Shown: positions 16,363 to 24,719 of the stretch, in pieces | Layout: each line of letters opens with the position of its first letter | Position numbering within the stretch: the stretch's first letter is position 1 | Assembly (NCBI GenBank): GCA_946186205.1 | Contig: CAMHMH010000011.1 | Coordinates: forward strand, 1 to 46,406 | Direction: 5' to 3' | DNA length: 46,406 nt | Source of the DNA: an uncultured Fretibacterium sp. | Lineage (GTDB): Bacteria > Synergistota > Synergistia > Synergistales > Aminobacteriaceae | Notes under the pieces: generated by a model | What the model was told of the DNA's origin: nothing | The model's database searches: none | What the model saw: the letters and a program-made list of their open reading frames with translations, nothing else | Program-made: the position numbers and the translations under genes

Positions 16363-19116
16363 ATGGCAATTTTTGAAGTCGGAAAAAGCTACACGCACAC
16401 TGTTCTCGTAAGAGACAGCAACGGCAACAAATCAACACGCACTGAGATTTATACCATCACAAAACGCACTCCCTGCTATGTTACTTTCTACCACATTGCT
16501 TGGAGCGGAAGCAAGATGCCTCACGGCAGATGCAAGATATTAACGGCTGAACCCTTCGGGGAATATATACATCTCGGTGTGCTTTCAGGGTATTTATATG
16601 CTGAGAATATCGTCAATGACGATTCACAGCCCGAAGCCGCTGAAATGCCCGCAACTGCCGAAATCACTCCCGCTACCGACAATGATAACGCATTGGCCTC
16701 ACAGCCCGCGAGCGTCGCAAGCTCTCAGAGTGAGACGAATGATGACGCAAAATCGCTCCTCGATGCTGATTACTTCAAAGGAAAATCCATTGACGAAATC
16801 AAACGCGCTTTTTCCCCCGCTTCTCTCAAACAGCTTAAAGGATTCGCGCTCTGCTATACTATCCCTTACTTCAACCGCATGAACAAAAAACAGCTCATTG
16901 ACGCGATCGCAAGCAAAATTTCTCTCATCCTCGAAGAACGCAAAGGCTATATGACGGCAGAGAATGTTACCGGCGATAACGGCTACGCACAGCAGGATGA
17001 TATTATCATCACCGCTACTAAGCCTCGCACCATTCCTGAACCTGTCAGAGTCAAATTCATTCCCGGCACTGTCTACGCTGGCAACGACTCCGGCAATCAT
17101 TTCCCAGTCAAAATTACCGCAAGAAACGCTGACTTTCTTACTACCGATTTCATTGGCGCATACATCAAAAACGCTAAAATTCAGACCATCGCGGGCGTTG
17201 AGCATGCTGTCTTCCCGATGCAGTACCGCAATATTGAGATTTGGGCCGATAAGCCTGAACTGCCCGAACCCGTTCAGAGTAAGACAAGTACACAGCACGA
17301 AATCACACAGCCCGATAATCTATACGATGACGGCTCATTCTCCGATGCTCCCGGCGATAACTCCGAATGTGCAAGAAATCAGGATTTCCCCGTTGACATT
17401 CCCGAACGCCGCGAACCAGACTCAATACCCGCTGACAATCCCGGCTTTACCGTCGTTCCTCATGACAGAATGCACATCACCCGCCCAGATTACACAGTCT
17501 ACCCGGACGCTATCCATGACAATATTCCATGCGTAAACGTTCCGGCTTGCGAGACTCTGACTCTCGCTTCCGACGCCGTCAATCCGCTTTTCTCCCTCAA
17601 TTTCTTCTTCGCTCACTGTCTCTTCCTCTTCAGACTCTTCTGCGCGTCTTTGCATTCAAACTTGATTCCCTATATGTTGCGTGATTCGTTTACCGAATTT
17701 TACCCCTCACACGTCAAAGATTTCTACGCAGACAAAAATCATTTTCCCGCTCCTTTTCTCCTCCCTTGCCCTCGATGCGGCTCCCTTGAAAAACCTGTCT
17801 TCGCTCATCGCTTCTATTTCGACAACGTTACAAATAACCTCGTCGAAATGCTCATAGTGAACTGTCCTCATTGCGGGTATACAGAAAACTCTACAATCTT
17901 CTCTGCAAAACAAGATCATTCTTATTCTTGTTACTGGGGAAATGACACAAAAGCCGCCATTACTCTCGCTGAAAATTGGAATTCATGCGGCTTGCGTAAA
18001 CAACACAAAAAACTAGAAGCAATTCACATCTGCCCGCCTCGCAGCAAATACTTCAACCATGCTCGCAAGCTAAACAAAATGAAACTTGACGCTTGCTCCG
18101 ATTTTCAATCGCTGTTCAGTCTCATTCTCACACTTCGGGCTGAGAAAATTCTGAGTCAGGCTACATACATGCGATTCAAATTAACTTCATCTGATAACGC
18201 TGAAGCTTTAGCTAGAGAATTGGCTCATGCCATCATTCAGCGCAGAGAAAAATCTACGCCCGTTCACGCTGAAATCAACGACATCACGCCCGTAAAAGAT
18301 TGGGACAAAATCATTGCTGACAATACCAACTCCATCATCAATTTTGACTATGACGACTTCAAACACGTCAAACACGCAGGCAAAATACACGACAGAATCA
18401 ACAGCCACAATTACGCTCTCGTTAACGCTTGCGAGTCTCTTGACGATATACGTATGCTCCTCGCCGGAGTCAGTAAACCCGCTTTAATCGGCATCATGCG
18501 ACTCACCGCTGATTATTTCGGCACTTGCGGAGACTACCACGAAAAGGAGATGGACAATATTCCCCACATGATTGATTCACTCATCGAACGCATTGACTAT
18601 TGCAGAAAGGATAAAGCATACTGGACTCAGCTCAAACAGGAAAAATCACAAACAGAGCAAGCACAGCCAAAAACGCGCAAGCCTAATCCCGCTCCGGCTT
18701 CTGACATCGAACACAAACTCATCGAGACAAAGGACTTGCACTTCTCCGAAAAACGCGACGCTCTCGACCATAACGCCGCTGTCATTTCCTCGTGCATGTT
18801 CCACGAAGCTATTGTATCCATGCTCTTGAAGATTTCTCCCGCCGCTATCTTTCAGCTCGGCATGCACATGGGCTTGTTCATCGCAAAACCCAAAGGCAAA
18901 AAGATTGTCATTGCTGAGGCATTCGCAAAAAGGCTCATCGAACACAGAGAATTACACGCTGTGAAGTTCGCTAGTGTTCATACTCACACTGCACAGCACA
19001 CTTCAAATAATACCGCTGGCATTCCTCATAACGTCAAATTCTTTGAGACTAAGCACGGGCAATTGACATTCATCGAACCTAAAGACAGGCAGTTATACTT
19101 CGTGTTCACTGACTAA
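16363..19116 (+). CDS. 917-aa protein of unknown function with SAP-like and Lar-like zinc-ribbon regions
   Basis: ATG follows AAAGGAAG. Visible parts: a beta-rich N-terminus to about residue 85; a low-complexity linker; residues 131-186 (LLDADYFKGKSIDEIKRAF and LKQLKGFALCYTIPYFNRM then KKQLIDAI), a helix-extended-helix of the SAP/Rho-N kind that usually binds DNA or RNA; a long linker; a hydrophobic stretch near 407-440; a zinc ribbon from 468 (LPCPRCG, then NCPHCGY near 500) ending AENWNSCG, the layout of Lar-type anti-restriction proteins; and helical C-terminal regions. It is opposite to the late genes, has its own operators and is the only large plus-strand gene. Possible accessory or defence factor (inference). 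Confidence 0.8.
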   Translation: MAIFEVGKSYTHTVLVRDSNGNKSTRTEIYTITKRTPCYVTFYHIAWSGSKMPHGRCKILTAEPFGEYIHLGVLSGYLYAENIVNDDSQPEAAEMPATAEITPATDNDNALASQPASVASSQSETNDDAKSLLDADYFKGKSIDEIKRAFSPASLKQLKGFALCYTIPYFNRMNKKQLIDAIASKISLILEERKGYMTAENVTGDNGYAQQDDIIITATKPRTIPEPVRVKFIPGTVYAGNDSGNHFPVKITARNADFLTTDFIGAYIKNAKIQTIAGVEHAVFPMQYRNIEIWADKPELPEPVQSKTSTQHEITQPDNLYDDGSFSDAPGDNSECARNQDFPVDIPERREPDSIPADNPGFTVVPHDRMHITRPDYTVYPDAIHDNIPCVNVPACETLTLASDAVNPLFSLNFFFAHCLFLFRLFCASLHSNLIPYMLRDSFTEFYPSHVKDFYADKNHFPAPFLLPCPRCGSLEKPVFAHRFYFDNVTNNLVEMLIVNCPHCGYTENSTIFSAKQDHSYSCYWGNDTKAAITLAENWNSCGLRKQHKKLEAIHICPPRSKYFNHARKLNKMKLDACSDFQSLFSLILTLRAEKILSQATYMRFKLTSSDNAEALARELAHAIIQRREKSTPVHAEINDITPVKDWDKIIADNTNSIINFDYDDFKHVKHAGKIHDRINSHNYALVNACESLDDIRMLLAGVSKPALIGIMRLTADYFGTCGDYHEKEMDNIPHMIDSLIERIDYCRKDKAYWTQLKQEKSQTEQAQPKTRKPNPAPASDIEHKLIETKDLHFSEKRDALDHNAAVISSCMFHEAIVSMLLKISPAAIFQLGMHMGLFIAKPKGKKIVIAEAFAKRLIEHRELHAVKFASVHTHTAQHTSNNTAGIPHNVKFFETKHGQLTFIEPKDRQLYFVFTD

Positions 19117-19128
19117 CCATTCTTCACA

Positions 19129-19159
19129 GGGAGAATATCACGCGCGCAGGTATTCTCCC
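19129..19159. terminator. Convergent stem-loop
   Basis: GGGAGAATA pairs exactly with TATTCTCCC around a 13-base GC-rich loop, just after the stop of the 917-aa gene and overlapping the end of the ArpU-like gene. No U-run follows, so it may be a weak or rho-assisted terminator. Confidence 0.5.
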
Positions 19160-19581
19160 GCTATCATCACTAACTCTCGCCGGCGGGCATAAAATGTACT
19201 CCGTACCCAGCTCGTTATCCTCAAAAATTCGCTTACAGTTAGACCGTCTATATAGTGCTCCGTTAATATCCTCAGCAAGTTTCGTGAACTCGTTACTGTG
19301 ATTATTTCTCCGTTCCGTAAATCCTCTCTCAATCTCTCGACCGCACAAACTCGCCGCTTTATTCGTTTCAGTTTCGATTCCAGTCCTTCCGCCCTCATCA
19401 CATACGACAGCACAGGATCTCCGCTCCCGGATGAATACCCTTCCGCATATCTCATTCCGGCCATGTCTCCGCATTCCCTCAGTATGTCTAATTCTTCCTG
19501 CACTCTTAACGCTGACTCTACGTTCCGTCGATAGCTGCGCAATACTTTCTCCGTGTACTTGTACCATTCCTCATTTGTCAT
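19138..19581 (-). CDS. ArpU/sigma-like late transcription regulator
   Basis: 147 residues, helical. The N-terminal half has long helices (YKYTEKVLRSYRRNVESA..., ESKLKRIKRRVCAVERL); the C-terminal half (ILTEHYIDGLTVSEFLRITS, VRSTFYARRRELV) reads as a sigma region 4-like helix-turn-helix: LxxxY-dgls--eia---- followed by S--t-YR/FYRRR. This is the plan of ArpU/RinA-family phage late activators. It stands at the end of the RusA-methylase group and upstream of packaging genes, the usual place. GGAGG precedes ATG. Confidence 0.7.
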   Translation of the reverse strand: MTNEEWYKYTEKVLRSYRRNVESALRVQEELDILRECGDMAGMRYAEGYSSGSGDPVLSYVMRAEGLESKLKRIKRRVCAVERLREDLRNGEIITVTSSRNLLRILTEHYIDGLTVSEFLRITSWVRSTFYARRRELVMIAGEYLRA

Positions 19582-20275
19582 TCGTTACCTCCAGCGGCAA
19601 TTTACCGTCCGTCAGTTTCTTGTAACGTTCCCGAATAATATCGCAGTACTCGGAGCTGATCTCCATCATCAGACATTTCCGCCCGGTCATTTCGCACGCT
19701 ATCAGTGTCGTGCCCGAACCGCCGAAGCAATCAAGTATCACGTCATCAGGCTGTGTGAAGTCTTCTAGTATTCTCATGTGAAGCTCTACGGGCTTTTGAT
19801 TAGGGTGTATCTTCTCATTCAGGGATTTATCCCCTTCTCGCAAAAATCCGTTCCATTTCTGCACATATTTCCGTATCCTCGTGCTGACATTTGACCACGC
19901 TAATTCACCGTCTCCAAATGATATTTTTTCGCTGTTCTTGTCTTTGTCCCAATACAGCCAACCGCATGTCGCCGGTAATATGTCCGTGAAATTCTGTCCT
20001 CCCCAAATTATTTGATACGGAGCTATCGTTCGGATTATTCGCCAATTCTCTTTAAACATGTCCGTGCTTGTGTCTCCTATTACCGCCGAATAATCTCTTG
20101 TGCCTCCTCCCAATGTTCGCGATTTCGCTTTTACGCTCCTAATTCCGTACGGCGGATCCGTCAGCACTAAATCAACCTTCACTCCGTCTACGAGACTCAT
20201 AACATCTTCACGACTCGTAGCATCTCCGCACATCAGCTTGTGCCGCCCTAACTCTATTATTTCTCCATACTTCAT
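19571..20275 (-). CDS. DNA methyltransferase, beta class (probably N6-adenine)
   Basis: 234 residues. DPPY (motif IV) near residue 40 precedes the SAM-binding motif FGGSGTT near 190, the order of beta-class amino-methyltransferases; NQKPVELHMRIL and the LMMEISSEYCDII strand complete the fold. DPPY usually goes with N6-adenine methylation. No restriction enzyme is adjacent, so it is an orphan phage methylase that may protect DNA or regulate. It overlaps the ArpU-like gene by 11 bases. Confidence 0.88.
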   Translation of the reverse strand: MKYGEIIELGRHKLMCGDATSREDVMSLVDGVKVDLVLTDPPYGIRSVKAKSRTLGGGTRDYSAVIGDTSTDMFKENWRIIRTIAPYQIIWGGQNFTDILPATCGWLYWDKDKNSEKISFGDGELAWSNVSTRIRKYVQKWNGFLREGDKSLNEKIHPNQKPVELHMRILEDFTQPDDVILDCFGGSGTTLIACEMTGRKCLMMEISSEYCDIIRERYKKLTDGKLPLEVTNDK

Positions 20276-20284
20276 GGCTACGTA

Positions 20285-20680
20285 TTACCCTCCATTCACT
20301 AACATTTCACACGGTCTTGTATATTCGCTTATCGTCATTTCTACACAGTCCCTTATTCCCTCTTCCTTGTGCGCTACCATTCCCCATATCTGACTGTCAT
20401 CACGGATTATTCCGGCCTTCTCTATGCAATCCAGAAGCGATTTCAGCCGATTGTCTATGTCCCATCGCCGTTTGCCTCTGAACCTGAATACTATTCTCAC
20501 TTCAACATGCCCGGTATACGGATCGCCTTCCCACGAACTGCGCATCATCCCGGCTGTCTCTTCCTGCCAGTCTCTTACCTCCGGGCGTTTGTACCTCGTT
20601 CCGTATTTCCCCGTTCGGTACATCTCGTTTACTGTCGGCGGCAATCCTGCTAATTCTATCCTCAGCAACTCGCTAATCAT
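20285..20680 (-). CDS. rusA: RusA-type Holliday junction resolvase
   Basis: 131 residues from the ATG at 20678-20680 (a GTG two codons earlier is possible). It carries PPTVNEMYR near the start, then WDIDNRLKSLLDCIEKAGII followed by RDDSQI, the RusA signature with catalytic aspartates. It resolves branched DNA before packaging. First gene after the leftward promoter and the origin. Confidence 0.92.
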   Translation of the reverse strand: MISELLRIELAGLPPTVNEMYRTGKYGTRYKRPEVRDWQEETAGMMRSSWEGDPYTGHVEVRIVFRFRGKRRWDIDNRLKSLLDCIEKAGIIRDDSQIWGMVAHKEEGIRDCVEMTISEYTRPCEMLVNGG

Positions 20681-20713
20681 AATCACTTCTTTTCTTTTCT
20701 CTCGGTATCACCT

Positions 20714-20719
20714 ATTATA
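20714..20719 (-). promoter_or_regulatory. Possible second -10 box (TATAAT)
   Basis: A perfect TATAAT on the minus strand 34 bases before rusA. No good -35 is seen at the right distance, so it may need an activator or be chance in an AT-rich leader. Confidence 0.35.
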
Positions 20720-20831
20720 CATGGATAATGCTATAATATTCATGCTCTCTTTCTTAATTTTCGCGCTTCATCAAATAAAAACCTCTGGACATCCACATTC
20801 GGAGGGTCTCCTTTCGTCTTTTTCTCATTCC

Positions 20832-20859
20832 GTTATAGCATATTTCCTCTATTGGTCAA
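20832..20859 (-). promoter_or_regulatory. Leftward promoter before rusA
   Basis: Minus strand TTGACC, 16 bases, TATAAC. It would transcribe RusA, methylase and ArpU-like genes. The leader of about 150 bases up to rusA holds only very short reading frames. Confidence 0.6.
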
Positions 20860-20897
20860 AAATAAGCCCCTTTGGTTAATGCTTTTCTATACATATT

Positions 20898-21174
20898 TTG
20901 TCGTACTTGTCGTACTTACTCGTAAACCCTTGATACAACTAGCTTTACAGATTTCGACACTTGTCGGACTTGTGTCGTACTTTGTCGGACTTTGTCGGTC
21001 TTCTGTCAGCATCTAGGTTTTCAGTCATGCCCTATGTTTATAGACTTCTTGTCGTAATTGTCGTACTCGTCATAAATCCAGTCAGCAACAGTACTACGAC
21101 AAACTACGACAAAAAGTACGACAAAAATAAACTCATAAACATTGATGAATACAGTACTACGACAAGAACGACAA
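20898..21174. other. Iteron array, probable origin of replication
   Basis: Copies of TTGTCGTACT or close variants: 20898, 20907, 20961 (TTGTCGGACT), about 20972 (GTGTCGTACT), 20982, 20992 (TTGTCGGTCT), 21049 (TTGTCGTAAT), 21058. Inverted copies: ACTACGACAA at 21093, 21103 and 21156, AGTACGACAA at 21115, AGAACGACAA at 21165. The left half is all direct and the right half all inverted, making a large dyad, followed by an AT-rich stretch (21174-21200). It fills most of a 570-base gene-free gap beside the primase-helicase, and strand composition flips here. Confidence 0.8.
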
Positions 21175-21208
21175 ATATATATATTTTAGGAAGTATAAAA
21201 CTCAAAAG

Positions 21209-21245
21209 AAAAAAAAATCCATAAGAGAAATTTCTCCTATGGATT
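21209..21245 (-). terminator. Terminator of the primase-helicase gene
   Basis: AATCCATA-A-GAGAAATTTCTC-C-TATGGATT is a near-perfect inverted repeat; on the minus strand it is followed by nine T. It ends transcription just before the iteron array. Confidence 0.88.
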
Positions 21246-21260
21246 GCTTTCTTTTGTCTT

Positions 21261-23201
21261 TTATTCTTCGGGCAGTCCGTAAGTCCCGTAGCCTGTCTTG
21301 AGGATCTGCCCTTCCTTTGCGAGCCTCTGCAAATTCTTCTGAGCTGTTTTTGCATCAAGGCCGTAGAAGTCTGCGAGCTGCATGGGAGTAACGGAAATAT
21401 TCTCTTTGAGGAAGTCTAGTATCTGCTTTTTCCATTCGGGGATGAAGTCATCTGCGTCGCCCTGAAGCACCCATCCGAAGCCGTCTAGCTTCATGATGAA
21501 GTCTTTTTCCTCAACGTCGCGGCCTGTACGTCTGAGAGTGCCCATGACGGAGTTCCGTTCGCGCTTAAGGCTGAAAATGGTATCAGCGGCGCCCGCGATG
21601 CCCTGAGAGCCAGAGATCTCGCTTAACCAGTCTCCCTCCATGCCCTTTTTGAGGTGGTGAAGGAGGACGACAGCGACATGATGATTATCAGCGATGGATT
21701 TAATGTTGCTGACGGTCTCGTAGTCTTCAGAGTACATACTGCCTTTGCCGGACAATTGCTTTCTGAACATCTGGAGTGTGTCGATGATGACGAGCCGCGC
21801 ATCCTTGTGAGCTGACAGCCAGAAGTTAATCAAGTCAGTGCCGCCGACGTGCTGTCGAGCAGTCTGAGTAATGAGAGTGAGGTTAGAAAGATCATCATCA
21901 CAATCACCGAACGCGCCGTTATTGATACGATCCTGAAGTCTGCGTAAAGTATCTTCGAGAGCGAGATAAAGCACCCTTCCTTTCTGGACAGGAATTTTGC
22001 CTAGTACGCATCCGCCGATGGCCACGCCGACAGCTAGATGCAACGCGAGAATGGACTTGCCTACTTTGGGACCGCCCGCGAGAATGGACAGGCCTTCAGG
22101 AAGGAAGCCGTCGACCGCCCACTTGATAGGAGGGAAGACGGTAGAGCGCAAATCCTGAGCATTAACGATGACGGATTTTTGAATGATGGATTTGATGTTG
22201 TCCGGGACGAGGGCGAACGAGATTTTGTCATTGATGAAGTTGCGAGCGTAATTGTCGCCGTGAAGGATGGCAAAATCATCCCAGTCAGTGCCGTCATCTG
22301 GGCTGTTGAAAGTGGGGAAAATGAAATCAGCGACGAGGCCAGAATTTTTGCAGAGAGTAGCGGCATCAATACCGGGGTTAAAACCTCTGTTAATTTCAGT
22401 AGCCTTATCATTATCAGCGGTAATAACAATTTTGCACAGCGGGAACGTATCGTGCAAGATTTGAGCAATCTCCGGTAGCTTATGACAGGTGATAGAAGCG
22501 ACGGAAGGTTTACCCGTGAGCTCATAAACTTTAGCCATAGTAGCGAAGCCCTCGCCGAGAAGAATAACGGCCTGCGAATCCTTTTTGAGAGTATCGAGAC
22601 CGACGGACCAGAAGAGCCCGTCTAAAGGAGCTTCAGGGAAGAACCTTTTATCGCCGTTCTGAAAGATGCGCTGAACGGACTGAACGATGCCGTTAATATC
22701 TCTGAGAGGAATGGTGAGAATACGCTCCTGACCGTTATCAAAGAGTCTAGTACCGTAAGGGAAGACCTGTTTTAGCTGAAGGTAGGGGAAATCTTCAGGA
22801 GCTGGGGTGCAGTTGTCGAACTGAGCGCGGGCCTTAGCGGAAGCCTCAGCCTGTTTGTGTTTAAGTTCGAGTTCTTTTTTCTTTCTGACATCATCGAGAT
22901 GAGCCTTGAAAGCAGGATCGTCAAATTCCTTTTTCTGTTCAGGATTAAGGCCGTCGGAAGGGAAATGCCAATTGATTTTATTTCTAGTGTGCCAGTCCAT
23001 AGCCCAGCCGATAGGCCATTTGTCAGTGTAGACGCAATAAGCGCCGGAAGTTTGACCGTTCTTGTCATCGTTGAGCTGGTAACGGTGAATGCGACCGTCA
23101 ATTTTGATGATGATGGATTTGACTGGAGCGAGATTATTTTTATCGAGGAAGTCGAGAAAGAGTCTCTGGATCTCCGCGTCGTCAGGTAAAAGAATAGCCA
23201 T
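21261..23201 (-). CDS. Toprim primase / RepA-like helicase, 646 aa
   Basis: Start chosen as ATG at 23199-23201, 11 bases after AGGAGG; an upstream in-frame extension to 23378 is hydrophobic and lacks a site. N-terminus (DGRIHRYQLNDDKNG, SGAYCVYTDKWPIGWAMDW) resembles TraC-type primase starts. Toprim region near residues 250-340: LLGEGFATM and KIVITADND. RecA/RepA-type ATPase from about 410: GGPKVGKS, LVIIDT, LLHHLKKG. The last 60 residues form a winged helix (VTPMQLADFYGLDAKTAQKN), which could bind DNA. It primes and unwinds DNA. Beside the iterons this recalls P4 alpha, which unites primase, helicase and origin binding. Confidence 0.88.
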   Translation of the reverse strand: MAILLPDDAEIQRLFLDFLDKNNLAPVKSIIIKIDGRIHRYQLNDDKNGQTSGAYCVYTDKWPIGWAMDWHTRNKINWHFPSDGLNPEQKKEFDDPAFKAHLDDVRKKKELELKHKQAEASAKARAQFDNCTPAPEDFPYLQLKQVFPYGTRLFDNGQERILTIPLRDINGIVQSVQRIFQNGDKRFFPEAPLDGLFWSVGLDTLKKDSQAVILLGEGFATMAKVYELTGKPSVASITCHKLPEIAQILHDTFPLCKIVITADNDKATEINRGFNPGIDAATLCKNSGLVADFIFPTFNSPDDGTDWDDFAILHGDNYARNFINDKISFALVPDNIKSIIQKSVIVNAQDLRSTVFPPIKWAVDGFLPEGLSILAGGPKVGKSILALHLAVGVAIGGCVLGKIPVQKGRVLYLALEDTLRRLQDRINNGAFGDCDDDLSNLTLITQTARQHVGGTDLINFWLSAHKDARLVIIDTLQMFRKQLSGKGSMYSEDYETVSNIKSIADNHHVAVVLLHHLKKGMEGDWLSEISGSQGIAGAADTIFSLKRERNSVMGTLRRTGRDVEEKDFIMKLDGFGWVLQGDADDFIPEWKKQILDFLKENISVTPMQLADFYGLDAKTAQKNLQRLAKEGQILKTGYGTYGLPEE

Positions 23202-23344
23202 GAAGAGAATGCGCCTCCTTGTAGTAATGGAGAGCTGATACTCTAGAAAGTGTTGATTGTGGTAGAATGGACATACCAAAACGATCAAACTAAACAAAAA
23301 TATCAGCTCGCCCCATGTCCGAAACCCGCAAAGTCTAAGGATAT

Positions 23345-23366
23345 GGGGAAAAATTTTATGTTCCCC
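23345..23366. repeat. Inverted repeat GGGGAA/TTCCCC
   Basis: Six-base arms around a ten-base AT-rich loop, in the 190-base leader of the primase-helicase gene. It could be an operator or an attenuator. The rest of the leader (23202-23384) shows no clear promoter. Confidence 0.4.
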
Positions 23367-23384
23367 AAATGATAACATGCGGGT

Positions 23385-23418
23385 AAAAAAAACCGCCCGC
23401 CCATGAGAGAGCGAGCGG
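23385..23418 (-). terminator. Terminator after the early operon
   Basis: Minus strand CCGCTCGC pairs with GCGGGCGG (one U-G pair), followed by a run of eight T. It separates the early operon from the primase-helicase gene, which then needs its own promoter or read-through. Confidence 0.88.
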
Positions 23419-23424
23419 CGAAAG

Positions 23425-23598
23425 TTATTTGATGGTGTAACGTCTGTTCCAGAGTTTGCGAGCTTTTTTCGGGTTGTCCACGAAGGGAGTACTGTTGCCG
23501 CAGAAAGTGCAAGCGGCGAAAAATTTAACCTCGCAGAAAGTGGAGAATATTTTTGCTGATCCGCCGCAGAAGGGGCAGCGTTTAAGCGTCTGTGTCAT
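23425..23598 (-). CDS. Lar-like zinc-ribbon protein, 57 aa
   Basis: Begins MTQTLKRCPFCGGSAKIF; a second knuckle CTFCGN near residue 30; ends KKARKLWNRR. The order CPFCG ... C--CG ... A---WN-R is that of the Lar restriction-alleviation family. A second copy lies directly upstream, overlapping by 17 bases. Lar proteins reduce type I restriction of incoming or newly made phage DNA; that role here is inferred from family likeness. Confidence 0.75.
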   Translation of the reverse strand: MTQTLKRCPFCGGSAKIFSTFCEVKFFAACTFCGNSTPFVDNPKKARKLWNRRYTIK

Positions 23599-23848
23599 GT
23601 GCGTGATCCTCTGAGCCGTCAATGCGTTTGTTCCAGATTTTTCTAGCTCCGTCCAGAGTGATGTATTTGCCCGCTCTGCGAAAAGGAGTAGCAATGAGGC
23701 AGTGTCTGCACTGAACGTATCCGTAAATGTTTCCCGGTACTCTTTTTTTTGAGTTAATCCAGTGGGTTGTATCGACGAATGTAGCTTTGTGTCCACAAAA
23801 AGGACATGGTAAAAGCGTATCGTTGATAGCCAGTTTGTTATTAGTCAT
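23582..23848 (-). CDS. Lar-like zinc-ribbon protein, 88 aa
   Basis: DTLLPCPFCGHKATFVDTTH near residue 10, second knuckle QCRHCLIATPF, then ARKIWNKRID. Same family signs as the next gene. The start codon overlaps the stop of the ATPase gene (ATGA). Probably tandem-duplicated anti-restriction genes. Confidence 0.75.
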   Translation of the reverse strand: MTNNKLAINDTLLPCPFCGHKATFVDTTHWINSKKRVPGNIYGYVQCRHCLIATPFRRAGKYITLDGARKIWNKRIDGSEDHAHDTDA

Positions 23849-24543
23849 GAAGAAGTCTCACCCCCTTTCTTAGTGTCAGCATTGAGCCAATCAAGCAAGC
23901 GTTCGCCGATGTTGGGAGTAATCTGGAAGGGAGTATCGGGGAACAGTCCAGTGCGATCCTTGCTGACGGTGGCCATGTGATTCTGAGCGATGTCGAGTAC
24001 TGTAGTGAACTCGTAGTCAGTGCCCTCGCGCTGAACTGGAGCGAGACCGACCTTCTGAACCTGCCTGTTGTCGTTGATGATGGTGTCAGTTTTGCTTCTC
24101 ATGGTAGCGATGATGTGGCAGGGAGACGCGAGAATGGCCTGAATTAAAGAGTCATGCAAGGGAGTAACATCTCTCCATGCGGCCCATGTGTTGCCTTTGT
24201 ATTTAGTGTTTGCGATTTTGTTCTGCAAATCGAGACTACCGCCTTCAGCGATCCATTCATGCGAGAGGCTGTCAATGATGATGACGCTGTAGCCAGCATT
24301 TTCAGCCTCGTGAATGAGCTGTACATACCTGCGTGGGTCAAAAGGGGGAGTGAGGTTGCAGACGTCGAAATCGACCAAGTGAGAGTAGAGGCTTGCGGAA
24401 CCGCATTCGGTATCGATGACTGCGATTTTACCCTCAAGCCCCTTTGCGATGAGGAGCGCGCCGTAAGTTTTGCCGCTCCCCGCCGTGCCAGTGATGGCGA
24501 GTCTGAGCTTAGCGTTAGTTCTCTTTGCTTTCGTGAACGCCAT
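23845..24543 (-). CDS. RecA-like phage ATPase (AAA_24, Sak4-like)
   Basis: 232 residues from the ATG at 24541-24543, which has AGAAAGGA before it; an earlier ATG lacks a site. Walker A ITGTAGSGKTYG near residue 15, Walker B SVIIIDSLSHEW near 95, then IATMRSKTDTI and a QKVGLAPVQREGTDYEFTTV block typical of phage nucleotide-binding proteins of the RecA/Sak4 group. These assist recombination and annealing during replication. Lies in the early operon. Confidence 0.85.
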   Translation of the reverse strand: MAFTKAKRTNAKLRLAITGTAGSGKTYGALLIAKGLEGKIAVIDTECGSASLYSHLVDFDVCNLTPPFDPRRYVQLIHEAENAGYSVIIIDSLSHEWIAEGGSLDLQNKIANTKYKGNTWAAWRDVTPLHDSLIQAILASPCHIIATMRSKTDTIINDNRQVQKVGLAPVQREGTDYEFTTVLDIAQNHMATVSKDRTGLFPDTPFQITPNIGERLLDWLNADTKKGGETSS

Positions 24544-24658
24544 TGTTATTGTTGTCCTTTCTGTCATTGTTGTTGTTGCCGAAAAGTGTGGCGAGAATGA
24601 CGGCTTCTTTTATGATGTTTTTGAAGTCTTCCTCGCAGATGAAAATGAAGTTGTTCAT
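24515..24658 (-). CDS. 47-aa early protein
   Basis: ATG at 24656-24658 after GGAGGCTAC. One helix (FICEEDFKNIIKEAVILATLF) followed by an asparagine-rich tail. It overlaps the ATPase gene by 29 bases. No family recognised. Confidence 0.5.
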   Translation of the reverse strand: MNNFIFICEEDFKNIIKEAVILATLFGNNNNDRKDNNNNGVHESKEN

Positions 24659-24719
24659 GTAGCCTCCTGAAAAAACTCTTGCTCCCCATCTGACAGAGAG
24701 AGACGCACGGGAGGAGGAT

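Noticed and set aside
20777-20830. A GTG frame of 18 residues (VDVQRFLFDEARKL...) in the rusA leader
   Set aside because: Protein-like but far too short and with a distant GGAG; it may be a gene remnant or a leader peptide, not supported enough to list.
23202-23378. N-terminal extension of the primase-helicase (58 residues)
   Set aside because: Hydrophobic and unlike primases; the downstream ATG has AGGAGG. The region is more likely a leader with a hairpin.
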